Below, piece after piece: positions 47,839 through 56,762 of a stretch of 60,714 nt of DNA (positions are counted from its first letter, which is position 1; each line of letters opens with the position of its first letter). The notes under the pieces were generated by a model. The model was not told the origin of the DNA and searched no databases. It saw only the letters and a program-made list of their open reading frames with translations. This DNA is from Endozoicomonas numazuensis. Its GTDB lineage: Bacteria; Pseudomonadota; Gammaproteobacteria; Pseudomonadales; Endozoicomonadaceae. Where the stretch lies: NCBI RefSeq assembly GCF_000722635.1, contig NZ_JOKH01000001.1, positions 99,454 to 160,167 of the forward strand, written 5' to 3'. Made by a program: the position numbers and the translations under genes.

Positions 47839-47921
47839 CAGACACTTCAACTATCGCCGCTTACTGCCAGCATTATGCCTTGGTCTGGTACAGATGGCGA
47901 CGACAATCAGTTAAAAAACGA

Positions 47922-49328
47922 TTAAGAGTTTGCAAGCCTGTCAGCCAGTGCTTGCAGGGTTTGACGATTGGGCTTGAGGCCGGTGGGTATCTGCTCAACC
48001 GGAAGCAAGCGAATCCTATCGGGAATCTTGAATCGGCTAATAGTGCCTGCAAGCTTTTGTTTTGTAAATACTTCATTCAGAGAACCTGATTCGGTTTGTA
48101 CAAATGCAAACGGCCTTTGTCCATACTCGTCGTCGCTTACTGATACCACAACAGCCATTATGATGTCGTCAATACTGAGTAAAGCCTTTTCAATTTCTTC
48201 AGGATGGATGTTTTCTCCTCCGGAAATGAGCATGTTATCTATACGACCAATAACGATTATTTGGCTACCCGCCCACCTTCCCAGATCCCCCGAATGATAC
48301 CAACCCTCTTCATCGACGAAGGGAAGAACCTCACCACCTTCAAAATACCCGGGTGATAATGTCTGGCCTTTAACCAGGATCTCACCGGAAGGTGCTATAG
48401 AGACCTCTCGAAAAGGCAACGGTTCGCCAGACGTCACACCAGAAGCAATAAAGTCAGGAGACCCGGTACAGACCTGAGAGCTCATTTCTGTCATTCCATA
48501 AGTGGTCAGAATTCGAATACCTCTCTCCTGAACCCTGGAAACCAGCTCTGGTGAAGCATACCCTCCCCCCAGAAGAATACATTTGAGATAGCTTTTATCC
48601 AGAGGCCCAGCCCCTCGTACCAATAACCTGCGTAACTGGGTATTCACCAGAGAGACGTGGCTGATCCGCTGTTCCTCCAGCAACTGCTGCAATGACGTTT
48701 TCTGGGCATCTATAACCATTTCCGCCCCAGCCAGAAGACAGCGGATGACTATGCCAAAACCGCCGACATGGAACAGAGGCAGTGACAATAACCAGCTATC
48801 GTCTTCTGTAAGTGGAATACGGATCAACGAACCTTCTGCACTGTATAGATGATTTGCAAAAGTGTGGCTTACTGCTTTGGGAACACCGGTAGTACCCGAT
48901 GTTGCAATCAGATCAAAAATAGCCTGGGGATTTATTGCCAGCCTGACTTCGGTACACATTACCTTGTCTGATTGAGAAGGCCACTTCAGTCTCTTCATTG
49001 CCCCACGTTCTTTCTGCAGTGACCATTGAGCACCTATCTTCTGACAATACTGCTCTTTCTGCTCTTCAGGCATTTGGGGATTGATCGGGCAATAGACCCA
49101 GTGACTCCTCAAACACGCAACAATCAGCGTTACGGCATCCAGAACATGGACAGGTGGAGCCAGTATTCGATCTCCTTTCTTAACCCCCTGCTCATGAAAA
49201 GAACCACGAAGTGTTTCTACCCTTCTATCAAGCTCAGCTCTGGAAACAGCCTGTCCATCAAGACGGATAATACTCCGGCGTGGATCTTTGAGAACCCACT
49301 CCCTCAGAGGGCAGAATGATAACTCCAT
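47922..49328 (-). CDS. menE: o-Succinylbenzoate-CoA ligase
   Basis: The 468-residue ANL-family enzyme has the AMP-binding motif LIATSGTTGVPKAVSHTF near residue 140, the YGMTEMSSQV block, YHSGDLGRW, and the hinge GRIDNMLISGGENIHPEEIE, with a C-terminal lysine (GLKPNRQTL). MenE activates o-succinylbenzoate with ATP and CoA in menaquinone synthesis. Its start overlaps the end of menC by 25 bases in another frame. It is the last gene of the menFDHCE run. Confidence 0.93.
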   Translation of the reverse strand: MELSFCPLREWVLKDPRRSIIRLDGQAVSRAELDRRVETLRGSFHEQGVKKGDRILAPPVHVLDAVTLIVACLRSHWVYCPINPQMPEEQKEQYCQKIGAQWSLQKERGAMKRLKWPSQSDKVMCTEVRLAINPQAIFDLIATSGTTGVPKAVSHTFANHLYSAEGSLIRIPLTEDDSWLLSLPLFHVGGFGIVIRCLLAGAEMVIDAQKTSLQQLLEEQRISHVSLVNTQLRRLLVRGAGPLDKSYLKCILLGGGYASPELVSRVQERGIRILTTYGMTEMSSQVCTGSPDFIASGVTSGEPLPFREVSIAPSGEILVKGQTLSPGYFEGGEVLPFVDEEGWYHSGDLGRWAGSQIIVIGRIDNMLISGGENIHPEEIEKALLSIDDIIMAVVVSVSDDEYGQRPFAFVQTESGSLNEVFTKQKLAGTISRFKIPDRIRLLPVEQIPTGLKPNRQTLQALADRLANS

Positions 49329-50356
49329 ACAATCTCCATGTTATGGGTTAAATCAAAAGGCAGAGGCTTACCAATGTCAGGTAAAAGGCAAAATTCCGGA
49401 GAACGAAATGCAGAAAGCGTATCAAGGCCTGCGCTTTCCAGAGGATCACATTCAAGGCTGAGCTGTTCGATAATCCCCACACCCAGAGCACTTTCAAACG
49501 ATGAGCTAAATACGGTTCTGAGTTCGCTCTCTCTGGCCCAGGCAGCCAGAGACTGGCATTTGGCAATACCCCCCACCAGAGTCGGTTTCAATACAACAGC
49601 CTTGAGCCCATCAACAGCCTTGAGCCCATCAACAACATTGAACGGAACCATTTCTGGCCGTTTCAAATTGACAGCACATGCCTGCAGTGTTTCATCCAGT
49701 GCATACCCCATACCTGTTGCCTGAAATAACTGAGGGAAGTCCCCACAATCACCAGTCGGCTCTTCGATATAACTGATCCTGTTAATGGGTACCTGCATGG
49801 AAAAGTCGATAGCCTCATCCAGTGACCAACGCTGATTGGCATCCAGCCGAAGATTTATCTGTTCAGGGATACGTTCAAGTATTTTTTTTACCGCTTCAAC
49901 ATCCTGCTTGATGGCATTGCGCCCAACCTTCAACTTAAACTCCCTTGGCCAATCTCCCTGCCAATGGTCAAGACGCTCAAGTGAGGATTCATCAGCCCCC
50001 ATGAGCAAAGGCGCACTGGGCGCCTTTTGCCGACACCATTTCTTTTTTCCAGCACTGAATCGAATACTTTCAATAGCGAAAGCAACAGAGGGGAACATAA
50101 GGTTTTGATCCACAGTCCCCCGAGTACAGTAAAGCTCTGCGGCATGCTTTAGTTGCATCAGAGCCTCTGAAAGAGTTTCCTGGCTAAAATCAGTCAGTGG
50201 AGAGGCTTCTCCGTAGTGAACAAGCCCTGCCTGATCCACCATTTCCAGAATAAATCCTTCACGCTCAGTCAAAGTCACAGTCTTTAAAGGAAGGGACTTT
50301 CTTAGTGGCTGTCGGTAGCGATAAATATGACATGACTGGAATAACGCTTGCTTCAT
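49304..50356 (-). CDS. menC: o-Succinylbenzoate synthase
   Basis: The 350-residue enolase-superfamily enzyme has the catalytic lysine block FKLKVG, metal ligands in LRLDANQRW, IEEPTGD and ALDETLQA, and the second lysine in VVLKPTLVGG. It dehydrates SHCHC to o-succinylbenzoate. An 18-bp perfect tandem duplication (49595-49612, 49613-49630) repeats DGLKAV in frame just before VVLKP, so the strand leading to the catalytic lysine is six residues longer than expected. It is 350 residues against about 320 in enterics. Activity may or may not survive. Confidence 0.9.
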   Translation of the reverse strand: MKQALFQSCHIYRYRQPLRKSLPLKTVTLTEREGFILEMVDQAGLVHYGEASPLTDFSQETLSEALMQLKHAAELYCTRGTVDQNLMFPSVAFAIESIRFSAGKKKWCRQKAPSAPLLMGADESSLERLDHWQGDWPREFKLKVGRNAIKQDVEAVKKILERIPEQINLRLDANQRWSLDEAIDFSMQVPINRISYIEEPTGDCGDFPQLFQATGMGYALDETLQACAVNLKRPEMVPFNVVDGLKAVDGLKAVVLKPTLVGGIAKCQSLAAWARESELRTVFSSSFESALGVGIIEQLSLECDPLESAGLDTLSAFRSPEFCLLPDIGKPLPFDLTHNMEIVWSYHSAL

Positions 50357-50495
50357 AGACGGCTGAAGACTCCTGTACCAGTGCGACTGGCTGTGTGCTG
50401 CAGAGACGACTCAAGACTCTTCAAAAACAGCCATGAGCAAATAACATTGTTCTCAGCTTCCCTTGAGTAGAGGAAGTCGCTGAGCACAGTCTTTA

Positions 50496-51332
50496 TCACG
50501 GTAAAAGTAACTGCCTGATCATTTTCGCCATTACCTCTGGCTGTTCCCTGTGAATATTGTGACCCGCCTCTTTAATTTCATGAATCCCATGAAAACACCC
50601 CATCTCCAGCAGACGGTGAGCGATGGCCTGAAACTTCAAATCTCTCTCACCGCAAAAATAATGTGAAGCTCCCGAAGTTCGGTTCAGCATCCCCCAAAAT
50701 TCAGGTTGCCGAGACAGGCTGAAGGCTTCAAGGGCATACGCCAGTGATTCACCACTCTCAGTAGCTGCCTCCTGCTCAGTAGACGATATTTCTACCTGAT
50801 GACTGTTGCAACGATGCTGCATCAGCCGTTCTCGCTCACGACTGTTCAGATCAGCAAAAATCGGTTGGTGATACCAACGCTGCAAGACTTCACTTAATGG
50901 ATTATTGCGGAATTGTTCTGCCCAGCCCTGGTCATTCTTCCAGCGAGCCTTTCGCTCAGCTTCGTCTTCGAGACCCGGATGGGAAGACTCCACCAGCAAC
51001 CGGTCAACAGCCTCTGTTTCCTGAACCAGATGACTCATAGCCAAACGCCCACCCAGTGAGTAGCCCAAAAGACTGTATTGACTGAGCCCAAGCTGGGAAA
51101 GCGTTTGGCGCAGCAAATCGCTAAATGCTTCAAACGCATTGTCCTGACTGACCTTGATATCGCGGCTTTTACCATGTCCGGGCAAATCCACAGCCACCAG
51201 ATAAAGATCGTTTTCAAGATTTCTAGCCAATGCTTCCCAGTCACTGGAGTCACCGAGAAATCCATGCAATAAAACCAGTGGCACCCCTTCTCGGATACCC
51301 CAGGTTCGATAAGCCAGATTGATTTCGCTCAT
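50496..51332 (-). CDS. menH: SHCHC synthase (2-succinyl-6-hydroxy-2,4-cyclohexadiene-1-carboxylate synthase)
   Basis: The 278-residue alpha/beta hydrolase has the oxyanion block LLHGFLGDSSDWEALARNL, the nucleophile elbow LLGYSLGGRLAMSHL with serine near residue 91, and the catalytic histidine in EAGHNIHREQPE. It removes pyruvate from SEPHCHC. Its start overlaps the menD stop by four bases (ATGA), so translation is coupled. menB, which often follows menH in enterics, is absent; only 139 bases lie between menH and menC. Confidence 0.93.
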   Translation of the reverse strand: MSEINLAYRTWGIREGVPLVLLHGFLGDSSDWEALARNLENDLYLVAVDLPGHGKSRDIKVSQDNAFEAFSDLLRQTLSQLGLSQYSLLGYSLGGRLAMSHLVQETEAVDRLLVESSHPGLEDEAERKARWKNDQGWAEQFRNNPLSEVLQRWYHQPIFADLNSRERERLMQHRCNSHQVEISSTEQEAATESGESLAYALEAFSLSRQPEFWGMLNRTSGASHYFCGERDLKFQAIAHRLLEMGCFHGIHEIKEAGHNIHREQPEVMAKMIRQLLLP

Positions 51333-53071
51333 GACAACATCTCCAGCAGGCTCACCGCCTGCTTTATTTGTTCAGCCGCCTGACCGGGCCGAGTCGTGAC
51401 CTCAATGACTGAAGCGCCTGACTGTTGGCCCGCCTGTTTCAGTAAAGATTCCAGTTCATGACGATTGGCAGGCTGGTGATAACACAGGCCAAACATCGCA
51501 GCAGCCTGGCTGGCATTCAGGCCATGGGGAGTCACAAAGTATTCCTGTGCAGCTTCAGGCCGATCTTCCACAGGCAGCATATTAAAAATGCCACCACCGT
51601 CGTTATTGATCACCAGTAATACAAAAGGTGTTTTCAGCTGACGCAGCAGTTGAAGAGAGTTCAGATCATGAAGGAATGAAAGATCGCCAATCACTGCCAC
51701 CATGACGTTTTTTTCACCCAAAGCACACCCTGCTGCCGTCGCCATTAGCCCGTCAATACCACTGGCTCCACGGTTGGTATACACCTGACCGGTGGGAAAC
51801 AGGGAAAACATATCCAGCAATCGAATCGGCAGGCTGTTACCCAAAAACAGGCTGCTGCCTTCGGGCAGCATTTGAGTCAGGTTTGCACCCAACCAACGCT
51901 CAGTTAACGATCCTGTTTCCGAATCAAGCTCAGTAACCTGAGAATGGACCGATTGAGACAGCTGCTCGATCTGTTTTTTCCATGCCATCTCAGAGTCAGT
52001 TACACAGGACCGACCCGCCAACATACGACAGCAATCAGCGACAGGAGCTACCAGGCGATACGTTTGACTATGACCCGTATCCATCCGCCTGAACTCCTGC
52101 CCTGCCATCCAGTAATGTTGCCACTCACCTGCAGATACAAACTTATCCAGTCTCTTTGAAACTAAATGACCACCGACCTGGAAAATTCGATCCGCCTGAC
52201 TAAGGAGAAACTTTCCTGCTTTGCCAGCCAATAGAAGATCTGCATGAGGAATAGCATCCGGATGACCATGAAGCTGGGATTGGAGATCGGCCAGCAGAGG
52301 CCACCCCAATTGACGCGCCAACTCTGCAACGGCTTCTGCAGACTCCCTTTCCTCAATACGGCCAGCAATGATCACCCCTTTACCATTGGCAAACTCTGAC
52401 CACTCAACAGGGCTCTTCTCAATTGAGACATTCAACTGAGCGTCATAAACCGTATGGGGAGCATGAGCTGAACACCAGAGTGACAGTCGACTCAAATAGC
52501 CAGAGAAATCAAACTCCCGCCCTTGCGGATATAAGGGTTCACGAAACATACAATTTACGTGCATGGGTAACCCCTGCATACAGGAGCGGGCAAACGCCTG
52601 ATCAATACTGGTCAGTAACCAGCTTGGGGGGATATTTTCATCAGGTGTTGGCAACTTTAAAGTAGCTCCGGGATAACCCGCATAAATATCCTGTTGTTCA
52701 ATAGCCTGATTAGCCCCGCAGTCAATAAGCTCGGGTGGTCTGTCTGCAGTCAGGATGATCAGAGGAACCCCGGACTGCCGGGCTTCAATAACAGCCGGAT
52801 AGAGATTGGCAACCGCAGTGCCGGAAGTAGTAATAACGGCAACCGGCTTACGGGTGCTTTTAGCCAGCCCCAAAGCAAAAAAACCCAACCCGCGCTCATC
52901 AAAGTGCACATGTTTCTCAAGTTTTTGATGCTCTGCAGCCATCAATGTCAGAGGGGCAGAACGCGAGCCCGGTGCAATACAGGCATGTTCAACGCCTAGA
53001 CGACTCAACTCTTCCAGAATCAGTGCAGACCAAAGAAAGTTAAGGCTAGGATGCCTGGTGGGAAAGGTCAT
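51329..53071 (-). CDS. menD: SEPHCHC synthase
   Basis: From the ATG at 53071 (TTGGAAAACC upstream) the product has 580 residues, of typical MenD length. It is a thiamine-diphosphate enzyme: the N-terminal domain has ACIAPGSRSAPLTLMAAEH and VITTSGTAVANLYPAVIEA, and the C-terminal cofactor motif is GDLSFLHDLNSL...INNDGGG near residues 440-475. It joins isochorismate and 2-oxoglutarate, releasing CO2. It follows menF by 37 bases and overlaps menH. Confidence 0.95.
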   Translation of the reverse strand: MTFPTRHPSLNFLWSALILEELSRLGVEHACIAPGSRSAPLTLMAAEHQKLEKHVHFDERGLGFFALGLAKSTRKPVAVITTSGTAVANLYPAVIEARQSGVPLIILTADRPPELIDCGANQAIEQQDIYAGYPGATLKLPTPDENIPPSWLLTSIDQAFARSCMQGLPMHVNCMFREPLYPQGREFDFSGYLSRLSLWCSAHAPHTVYDAQLNVSIEKSPVEWSEFANGKGVIIAGRIEERESAEAVAELARQLGWPLLADLQSQLHGHPDAIPHADLLLAGKAGKFLLSQADRIFQVGGHLVSKRLDKFVSAGEWQHYWMAGQEFRRMDTGHSQTYRLVAPVADCCRMLAGRSCVTDSEMAWKKQIEQLSQSVHSQVTELDSETGSLTERWLGANLTQMLPEGSSLFLGNSLPIRLLDMFSLFPTGQVYTNRGASGIDGLMATAAGCALGEKNVMVAVIGDLSFLHDLNSLQLLRQLKTPFVLLVINNDGGGIFNMLPVEDRPEAAQEYFVTPHGLNASQAAAMFGLCYHQPANRHELESLLKQAGQQSGASVIEVTTRPGQAAEQIKQAVSLLEMLS

Positions 53072-53108
53072 TTGGTTTTCCAATACAGTACTCTATGGTG
53101 ATGCAGCT

Positions 53109-54542
53109 TTAGCCAACCCGATAGCCATTTTCATGATCCGGCGTATGCTGCACTTCCGGCTCACGGCTGATGGATGTCTCTGTAACACAGGTTTTCTGAT
53201 CCAGAAGTGACTGAACAGTTTTGATCTTGTTATTCAACTCCTGCCATTCATCCTGCACATCTGAGCCATTGACAATGCCTGCACCAGAAAATAACGAGAG
53301 GCTCTTCTCCTCCAGCAAGGCGCTGCGTATAGATACGGTGAATTCACTGCGTTTTTTACCCAATACACCACAGGCGCCAGCATAAAGTCCTCTATTGTAG
53401 GTTTCATGCTTTTCAATAAAGTGCCGGGCCATTTCTCTGGGTTCGCCACCCACCGCAGGTGTTGGGTGTAAAAGGGAAAATAACTGACTGTCATCGACAC
53501 CTTCTTTGAGAACGCCTCTTATCAATTGCCTCAGATGCTGGATGGTCTGGAGTTTGACAACAGAATGACTGCGATCGAACTCCAGGTAGCTGCATATTGA
53601 TTCAAGACGTGTGCGAATATCTTCCAGCACCAGGCGATTTTCATGGACATTCTTTGAGTCATTAAGCAGACGAAGCTCAAGTTTAAAGTCTTCATCCCTG
53701 TCACTGCCCCGTCTCGTTGTGCCGGCCAGAGCTTCAGTATGGATAACACGATCGACTCTGCGAAACAGTCGCTCAGGCGAACAGCCAAAGAACAGAGAAC
53801 CTTCGTCAGATTCAAAGCCAAAGACATAAGACCTGGGATTCGCAACCTGCCATAAATACAATATCATCCAGGGATCCAGTTGCCCTTCCAACAAGTGCAA
53901 ACGTGCTTCTCTGGAAAGCACCACCTTTTTCAACACTCCCGACTCAAAACCCTGCAAGGCCTGCCTGATCAGGGAAGTCCAGAGGGACTGATCAGGCTTA
54001 AACTCCGGCGTACTGAGCAAACACTGCGTATCCGTTTCTTCCAGAGCCCAACTCACCTGCTCCAGGTTGTTCAGAACTTTTTCAATACTACACGTCCATG
54101 ACAGTTCATCTTGACCCAGTAAATGACAGGCCAGAGACCCCCCCTTTCGGGTCTGAGTCACTTCCAGCACCGGGAAAAAGAATTCACCGTAACCAAAGTC
54201 AGGCCAGATCATGTGATGACTGTCGGAAAAGGATAAATAGCCCAGGCAGCGTGTTGTTTTGCCCAGTAATGAATCGACCTGCTCAAAACAAGTGCTCACT
54301 TCCGACTGATCCCTGATTTTGAAACGCCAGGCTTTGCCAAGCCCTGCCACTTTGTAGTCGCTGTCTCTATCCTGCCAGTAACTTTTTCCTGATAGTGTCT
54401 GAGCCGTAAGCCAGTTAAAAAGATTAATCATGGGAAAGGGCTGTTCTATCCGTACCAGAGGCTGCCCTGGTGCACCGGACAACCGAAGCTGCCTCAGCCG
54501 CTCAGTCAGCTCTGCTACCTGACTTCGAACTTCTTCTATCAA
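53109..54542 (-). CDS. menF: Isochorismate synthase
   Basis: The 477-residue protein has the chorismate-binding domain from about residue 200: VLKKVVLSREARLHLLEG with the base lysine, VFGFESDEGSLFFGCSPERL, HTEALAGTTRRGSDRDEDFK and FSGAGIVNGSDVQDEWQELN with metal-binding glutamate. It converts chorismate to isochorismate, the entry to menaquinone. The start appears to be TTG at 54542 with GGGAGTAGGG just upstream. First gene of the men run. Confidence 0.92.
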   Translation of the reverse strand: MIEEVRSQVAELTERLRQLRLSGAPGQPLVRIEQPFPMINLFNWLTAQTLSGKSYWQDRDSDYKVAGLGKAWRFKIRDQSEVSTCFEQVDSLLGKTTRCLGYLSFSDSHHMIWPDFGYGEFFFPVLEVTQTRKGGSLACHLLGQDELSWTCSIEKVLNNLEQVSWALEETDTQCLLSTPEFKPDQSLWTSLIRQALQGFESGVLKKVVLSREARLHLLEGQLDPWMILYLWQVANPRSYVFGFESDEGSLFFGCSPERLFRRVDRVIHTEALAGTTRRGSDRDEDFKLELRLLNDSKNVHENRLVLEDIRTRLESICSYLEFDRSHSVVKLQTIQHLRQLIRGVLKEGVDDSQLFSLLHPTPAVGGEPREMARHFIEKHETYNRGLYAGACGVLGKKRSEFTVSIRSALLEEKSLSLFSGAGIVNGSDVQDEWQELNNKIKTVQSLLDQKTCVTETSISREPEVQHTPDHENGYRVG

Positions 54543-54804
54543 GACCCTACTCCCAAGCGCTTAGGCCAAATTCAGATATTAAATTGTACGTATTTGCATC
54601 AGCCCATTCAGGATGGTAATTACCGAAACAGACAAAAACACGAGCAGCATTTATCCTGAAGAACCCTTCGCCTAGCACCTGTAAAAGTCACTCAAGAGGC
54701 ATTTCTTGAGATACATTCATAATGTCCACTCGAAACACTCACCAGAAGCGGCATGGAAATGGTATTATGTGGGCTGACATAAATACTCTGGAACTAGATC
54801 GAGT

Positions 54805-55137
54805 ATGGCAACCAATGGCGAATCTGCCAGAAGATGGCTGGAAGAAAACCAGGACAAGGTTTCACTTGAACGTATACGACAAATACGCGATAGCATCTCA
54901 AGTAAGTTACAGGACCTGAATGAGTCCGATGAGACTTATCCAGGACTGCTTGAAGCCCTGGATGTAATGGATAATCATCTGCTTCAGGAAGATCAGGAGC
55001 CACCCACACCAGAAAGTGAACCTGTTAGTCTGGATCTGGGACCGCTGGTTTCTCATGCTGATGCCGAAGCCCCTCAACTAACAGCACAAGAGAAGAAGTT
55101 GAAGTTTCAGCAACTGCTAAAAACAGGCAAGTTATAA
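54805..55137 (+). CDS. Small soluble protein of unknown function
   Basis: The 110-residue acidic protein has a helical N-terminal half (ARRWLEENQDKVSLERIRQI, then DSISSKLQDLNES) and a Pro/Glu-rich linker (QEPPTPESEPVSLD) before a short basic helix (EKKLKFQQLLKTGKL). No family is recognised and there is no signal peptide. A weak GAG precedes the ATG. It is divergent from menF and followed at 55193 by another small gene. Confidence 0.55.
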   Translation: MATNGESARRWLEENQDKVSLERIRQIRDSISSKLQDLNESDETYPGLLEALDVMDNHLLQEDQEPPTPESEPVSLDLGPLVSHADAEAPQLTAQEKKLKFQQLLKTGKL

Positions 55138-55192
55138 ACCTCTTTCATGCATAGAGTCACCCATCACTTACCTTGAGTTCAAAATCAGGAAG

Positions 55193-55408
55193 ATGAGAGA
55201 AAGTCTGAAACGTAAGATTATTGAAATATGTGATAAAAAAGTAGCCAGCAAGGGTGAGGACGCAGGCGTTTCATTTTATGCATTTTTCAAAAACAAAAAT
55301 GATGACCCAGAACTGCTCATGGAAGCTGCAGAGTGGTGGATTATGACTCATCAGCTGGACCATTTTGAAAAAGCCATAAAAATTAAAGCCATGATTCAGT
55401 CCAACTGA
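55193..55408 (+). CDS. Small soluble protein of unknown function
   Basis: The 71-residue protein is charged and helical (LKRKIIEICDKKVASKGEDA, ELLMEAAEWWIMTHQLDHFE). AGGA lies just before the ATG. No family is recognised. A terminator-like hairpin follows at 55427. It may form a pair with the 110-residue gene upstream. Confidence 0.6.
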   Translation: MRESLKRKIIEICDKKVASKGEDAGVSFYAFFKNKNDDPELLMEAAEWWIMTHQLDHFEKAIKIKAMIQSN

Positions 55409-55426
55409 CCTTTCTGGTGAACCATT

Positions 55427-55454
55427 AGCCTGCACTATTACGATGCAGGCTTTT
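55427..55454 (+). terminator. Terminator between convergent small genes
   Basis: AGCCTGCA/TGCAGGCT with a nine-base loop is followed by TTTT. It lies between the gene ending at 55408 and the minus-strand gene ending at 55466. Confidence 0.75.
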
Positions 55455-55465
55455 CATATCCAGAT

Positions 55466-55693
55466 TTACAGCATCACCTTCAATCGCTTGCACTCTTCCA
55501 CCACCAGGTCATAGCTCCAGGACTGGCTTTTCGGGGCTGGCTCATCATGCTCGATCAGCTTGTGACACATTTGCATAGGGTTCAGACCTTTTTTCTTCAG
55601 TCGCTCCAGAACTTGCCTTAACTCGTCATCATGAGGGTCGCGAATTTCGCTTTCCTGATCACGCTTTTTGACTGCAACTTTCAATTGTTTCAT
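55466..55693 (-). CDS. Small charged protein of unknown function
   Basis: The ATG at 55693 has GGAGAGAG upstream and gives 75 residues, strongly charged (LKVAVKKRDQESEIRDPHDD, LRQVLERLKKKGLNPMQMCH). No family is recognised; the basic helices could bind RNA or DNA, but nothing proves this. It is monocistronic. Confidence 0.6.
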   Translation of the reverse strand: MKQLKVAVKKRDQESEIRDPHDDELRQVLERLKKKGLNPMQMCHKLIEHDEPAPKSQSWSYDLVVEECKRLKVML

Positions 55694-55819
55694 GACTCTC
55701 TCCATATTTCATTAATATATGAACTCAGGATTCTTTATTGAGAACAGCTCTCAGAGCAGACACCCCTTACTCTATACTCAAATAATTGTTTCTGCGTGCC
55801 ATAGTGCAGGAGGGAGTTC

Positions 55820-56356
55820 ATGAAACGTCTCTACTACCTGACCAAGTCACTGGACAGCGTCAGTCAGATCTCAGACGATCTTCACCGGGAAGGCTTATCA
55901 GACTGGAACATCCACGTACTCAGTAAAGATATCGCCGGCCTCTACCACCGCCATGTTCATGGTGCCAATCTTTTCCACCAAAATGATCTGATCCATTCGG
56001 GAGAAATGGGTGCCATGATTGGCGCTGCTCTAGGCACTATGGCCGGACTCACCGTCGACAGCCTTTTCTCATTACCGCTACTTGTTCCAGCTGCAGTCAT
56101 GGTCTGCTGCACCCTATTTGGGGCATGGTGTGGTGGACTGGTAGGCATTACCAAGGAGAACTATAAAATCAAGCGCTTTCATAATGACCTTGAAAAAGGT
56201 CAGTACCTTATTATGGTCGACGTCCACAGAACTCAGGAGCTACTCGTTAAGCAACAGATACAACGCTATCACCCTGAAGCAATGCTAGCGGCTCAAGGGT
56301 CAAGCCTAACTCAACCCTTCAGTTACAACTTCTGGTTCTCCCCCCGAAAAGCCTAA
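55820..56356 (+). CDS. Membrane protein with glycine-rich hydrophobic core
   Basis: The 178-residue protein has a very good ribosome site (GGAGGGAG). After a soluble start (KRLYYLTKSLDSVSQISDDL) residues 65-115 form two hydrophobic, glycine- and alanine-rich helices (MGAMIGAALGTMAGLTVDSL, VMVCCTLFGAWCGGLVGITK), then a soluble C-terminus (YLIMVDVHRTQELLVKQQIQ). The pattern resembles DUF1269-like and other proteins with glycine-zipper membrane hairpins that respond to stress. Function unknown. Confidence 0.7.
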   Translation: MKRLYYLTKSLDSVSQISDDLHREGLSDWNIHVLSKDIAGLYHRHVHGANLFHQNDLIHSGEMGAMIGAALGTMAGLTVDSLFSLPLLVPAAVMVCCTLFGAWCGGLVGITKENYKIKRFHNDLEKGQYLIMVDVHRTQELLVKQQIQRYHPEAMLAAQGSSLTQPFSYNFWFSPRKA

Positions 56357-56629
56357 CTTCTCCGGGCCTCGTAAATCTTATGCGAGGCCTAAACACATTC
56401 TCTTCGTCGTTTATCCTGCTATCACAAAAACATCAAAGTAACTGTCTTCGAAAACTCATAACTTTTAGAGTGTAGAAACAGCAATGAGCCTCTGGAGTGA
56501 TCAACATGAGTGATGTTTTGGGCGAGTGTTTTTAAACTGTGACAGGAGCCATAAAATTTTTTGTCATGTTTGAATGACGAGTGCCGATAGTCGTTTCTCC
56601 ACATCATCAATTGTTTCAATGGAACTGTA

Positions 56630-56740
56630 ATGAACGACTTGAAAAAACTGATTCACCTAGAACAAAAGGTCGGAGATGTAGCTTACTGGTTACTGACTGT
56701 GATCGTAATTGTCTGGCCAACCTACACACTGCTTTTATAG
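56630..56740 (+). CDS. Putative 36-residue membrane peptide
   Basis: The ATG at 56630, with TGGAACTG upstream, opens MNDLKKLIHLEQKVGDVAYW followed by LLTVIVIVWPTYTLLL: a short amphipathic start and one membrane helix. A CACACTGC/GCAGTGTG hairpin overlaps the stop codon, like a terminator. It is convergent with putP. Too short for usual gene calling; function unknown. Confidence 0.45.
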   Translation: MNDLKKLIHLEQKVGDVAYWLLTVIVIVWPTYTLLL

Positions 56741-56762
56741 GCAGTGTGCAGGTGATATTGAA

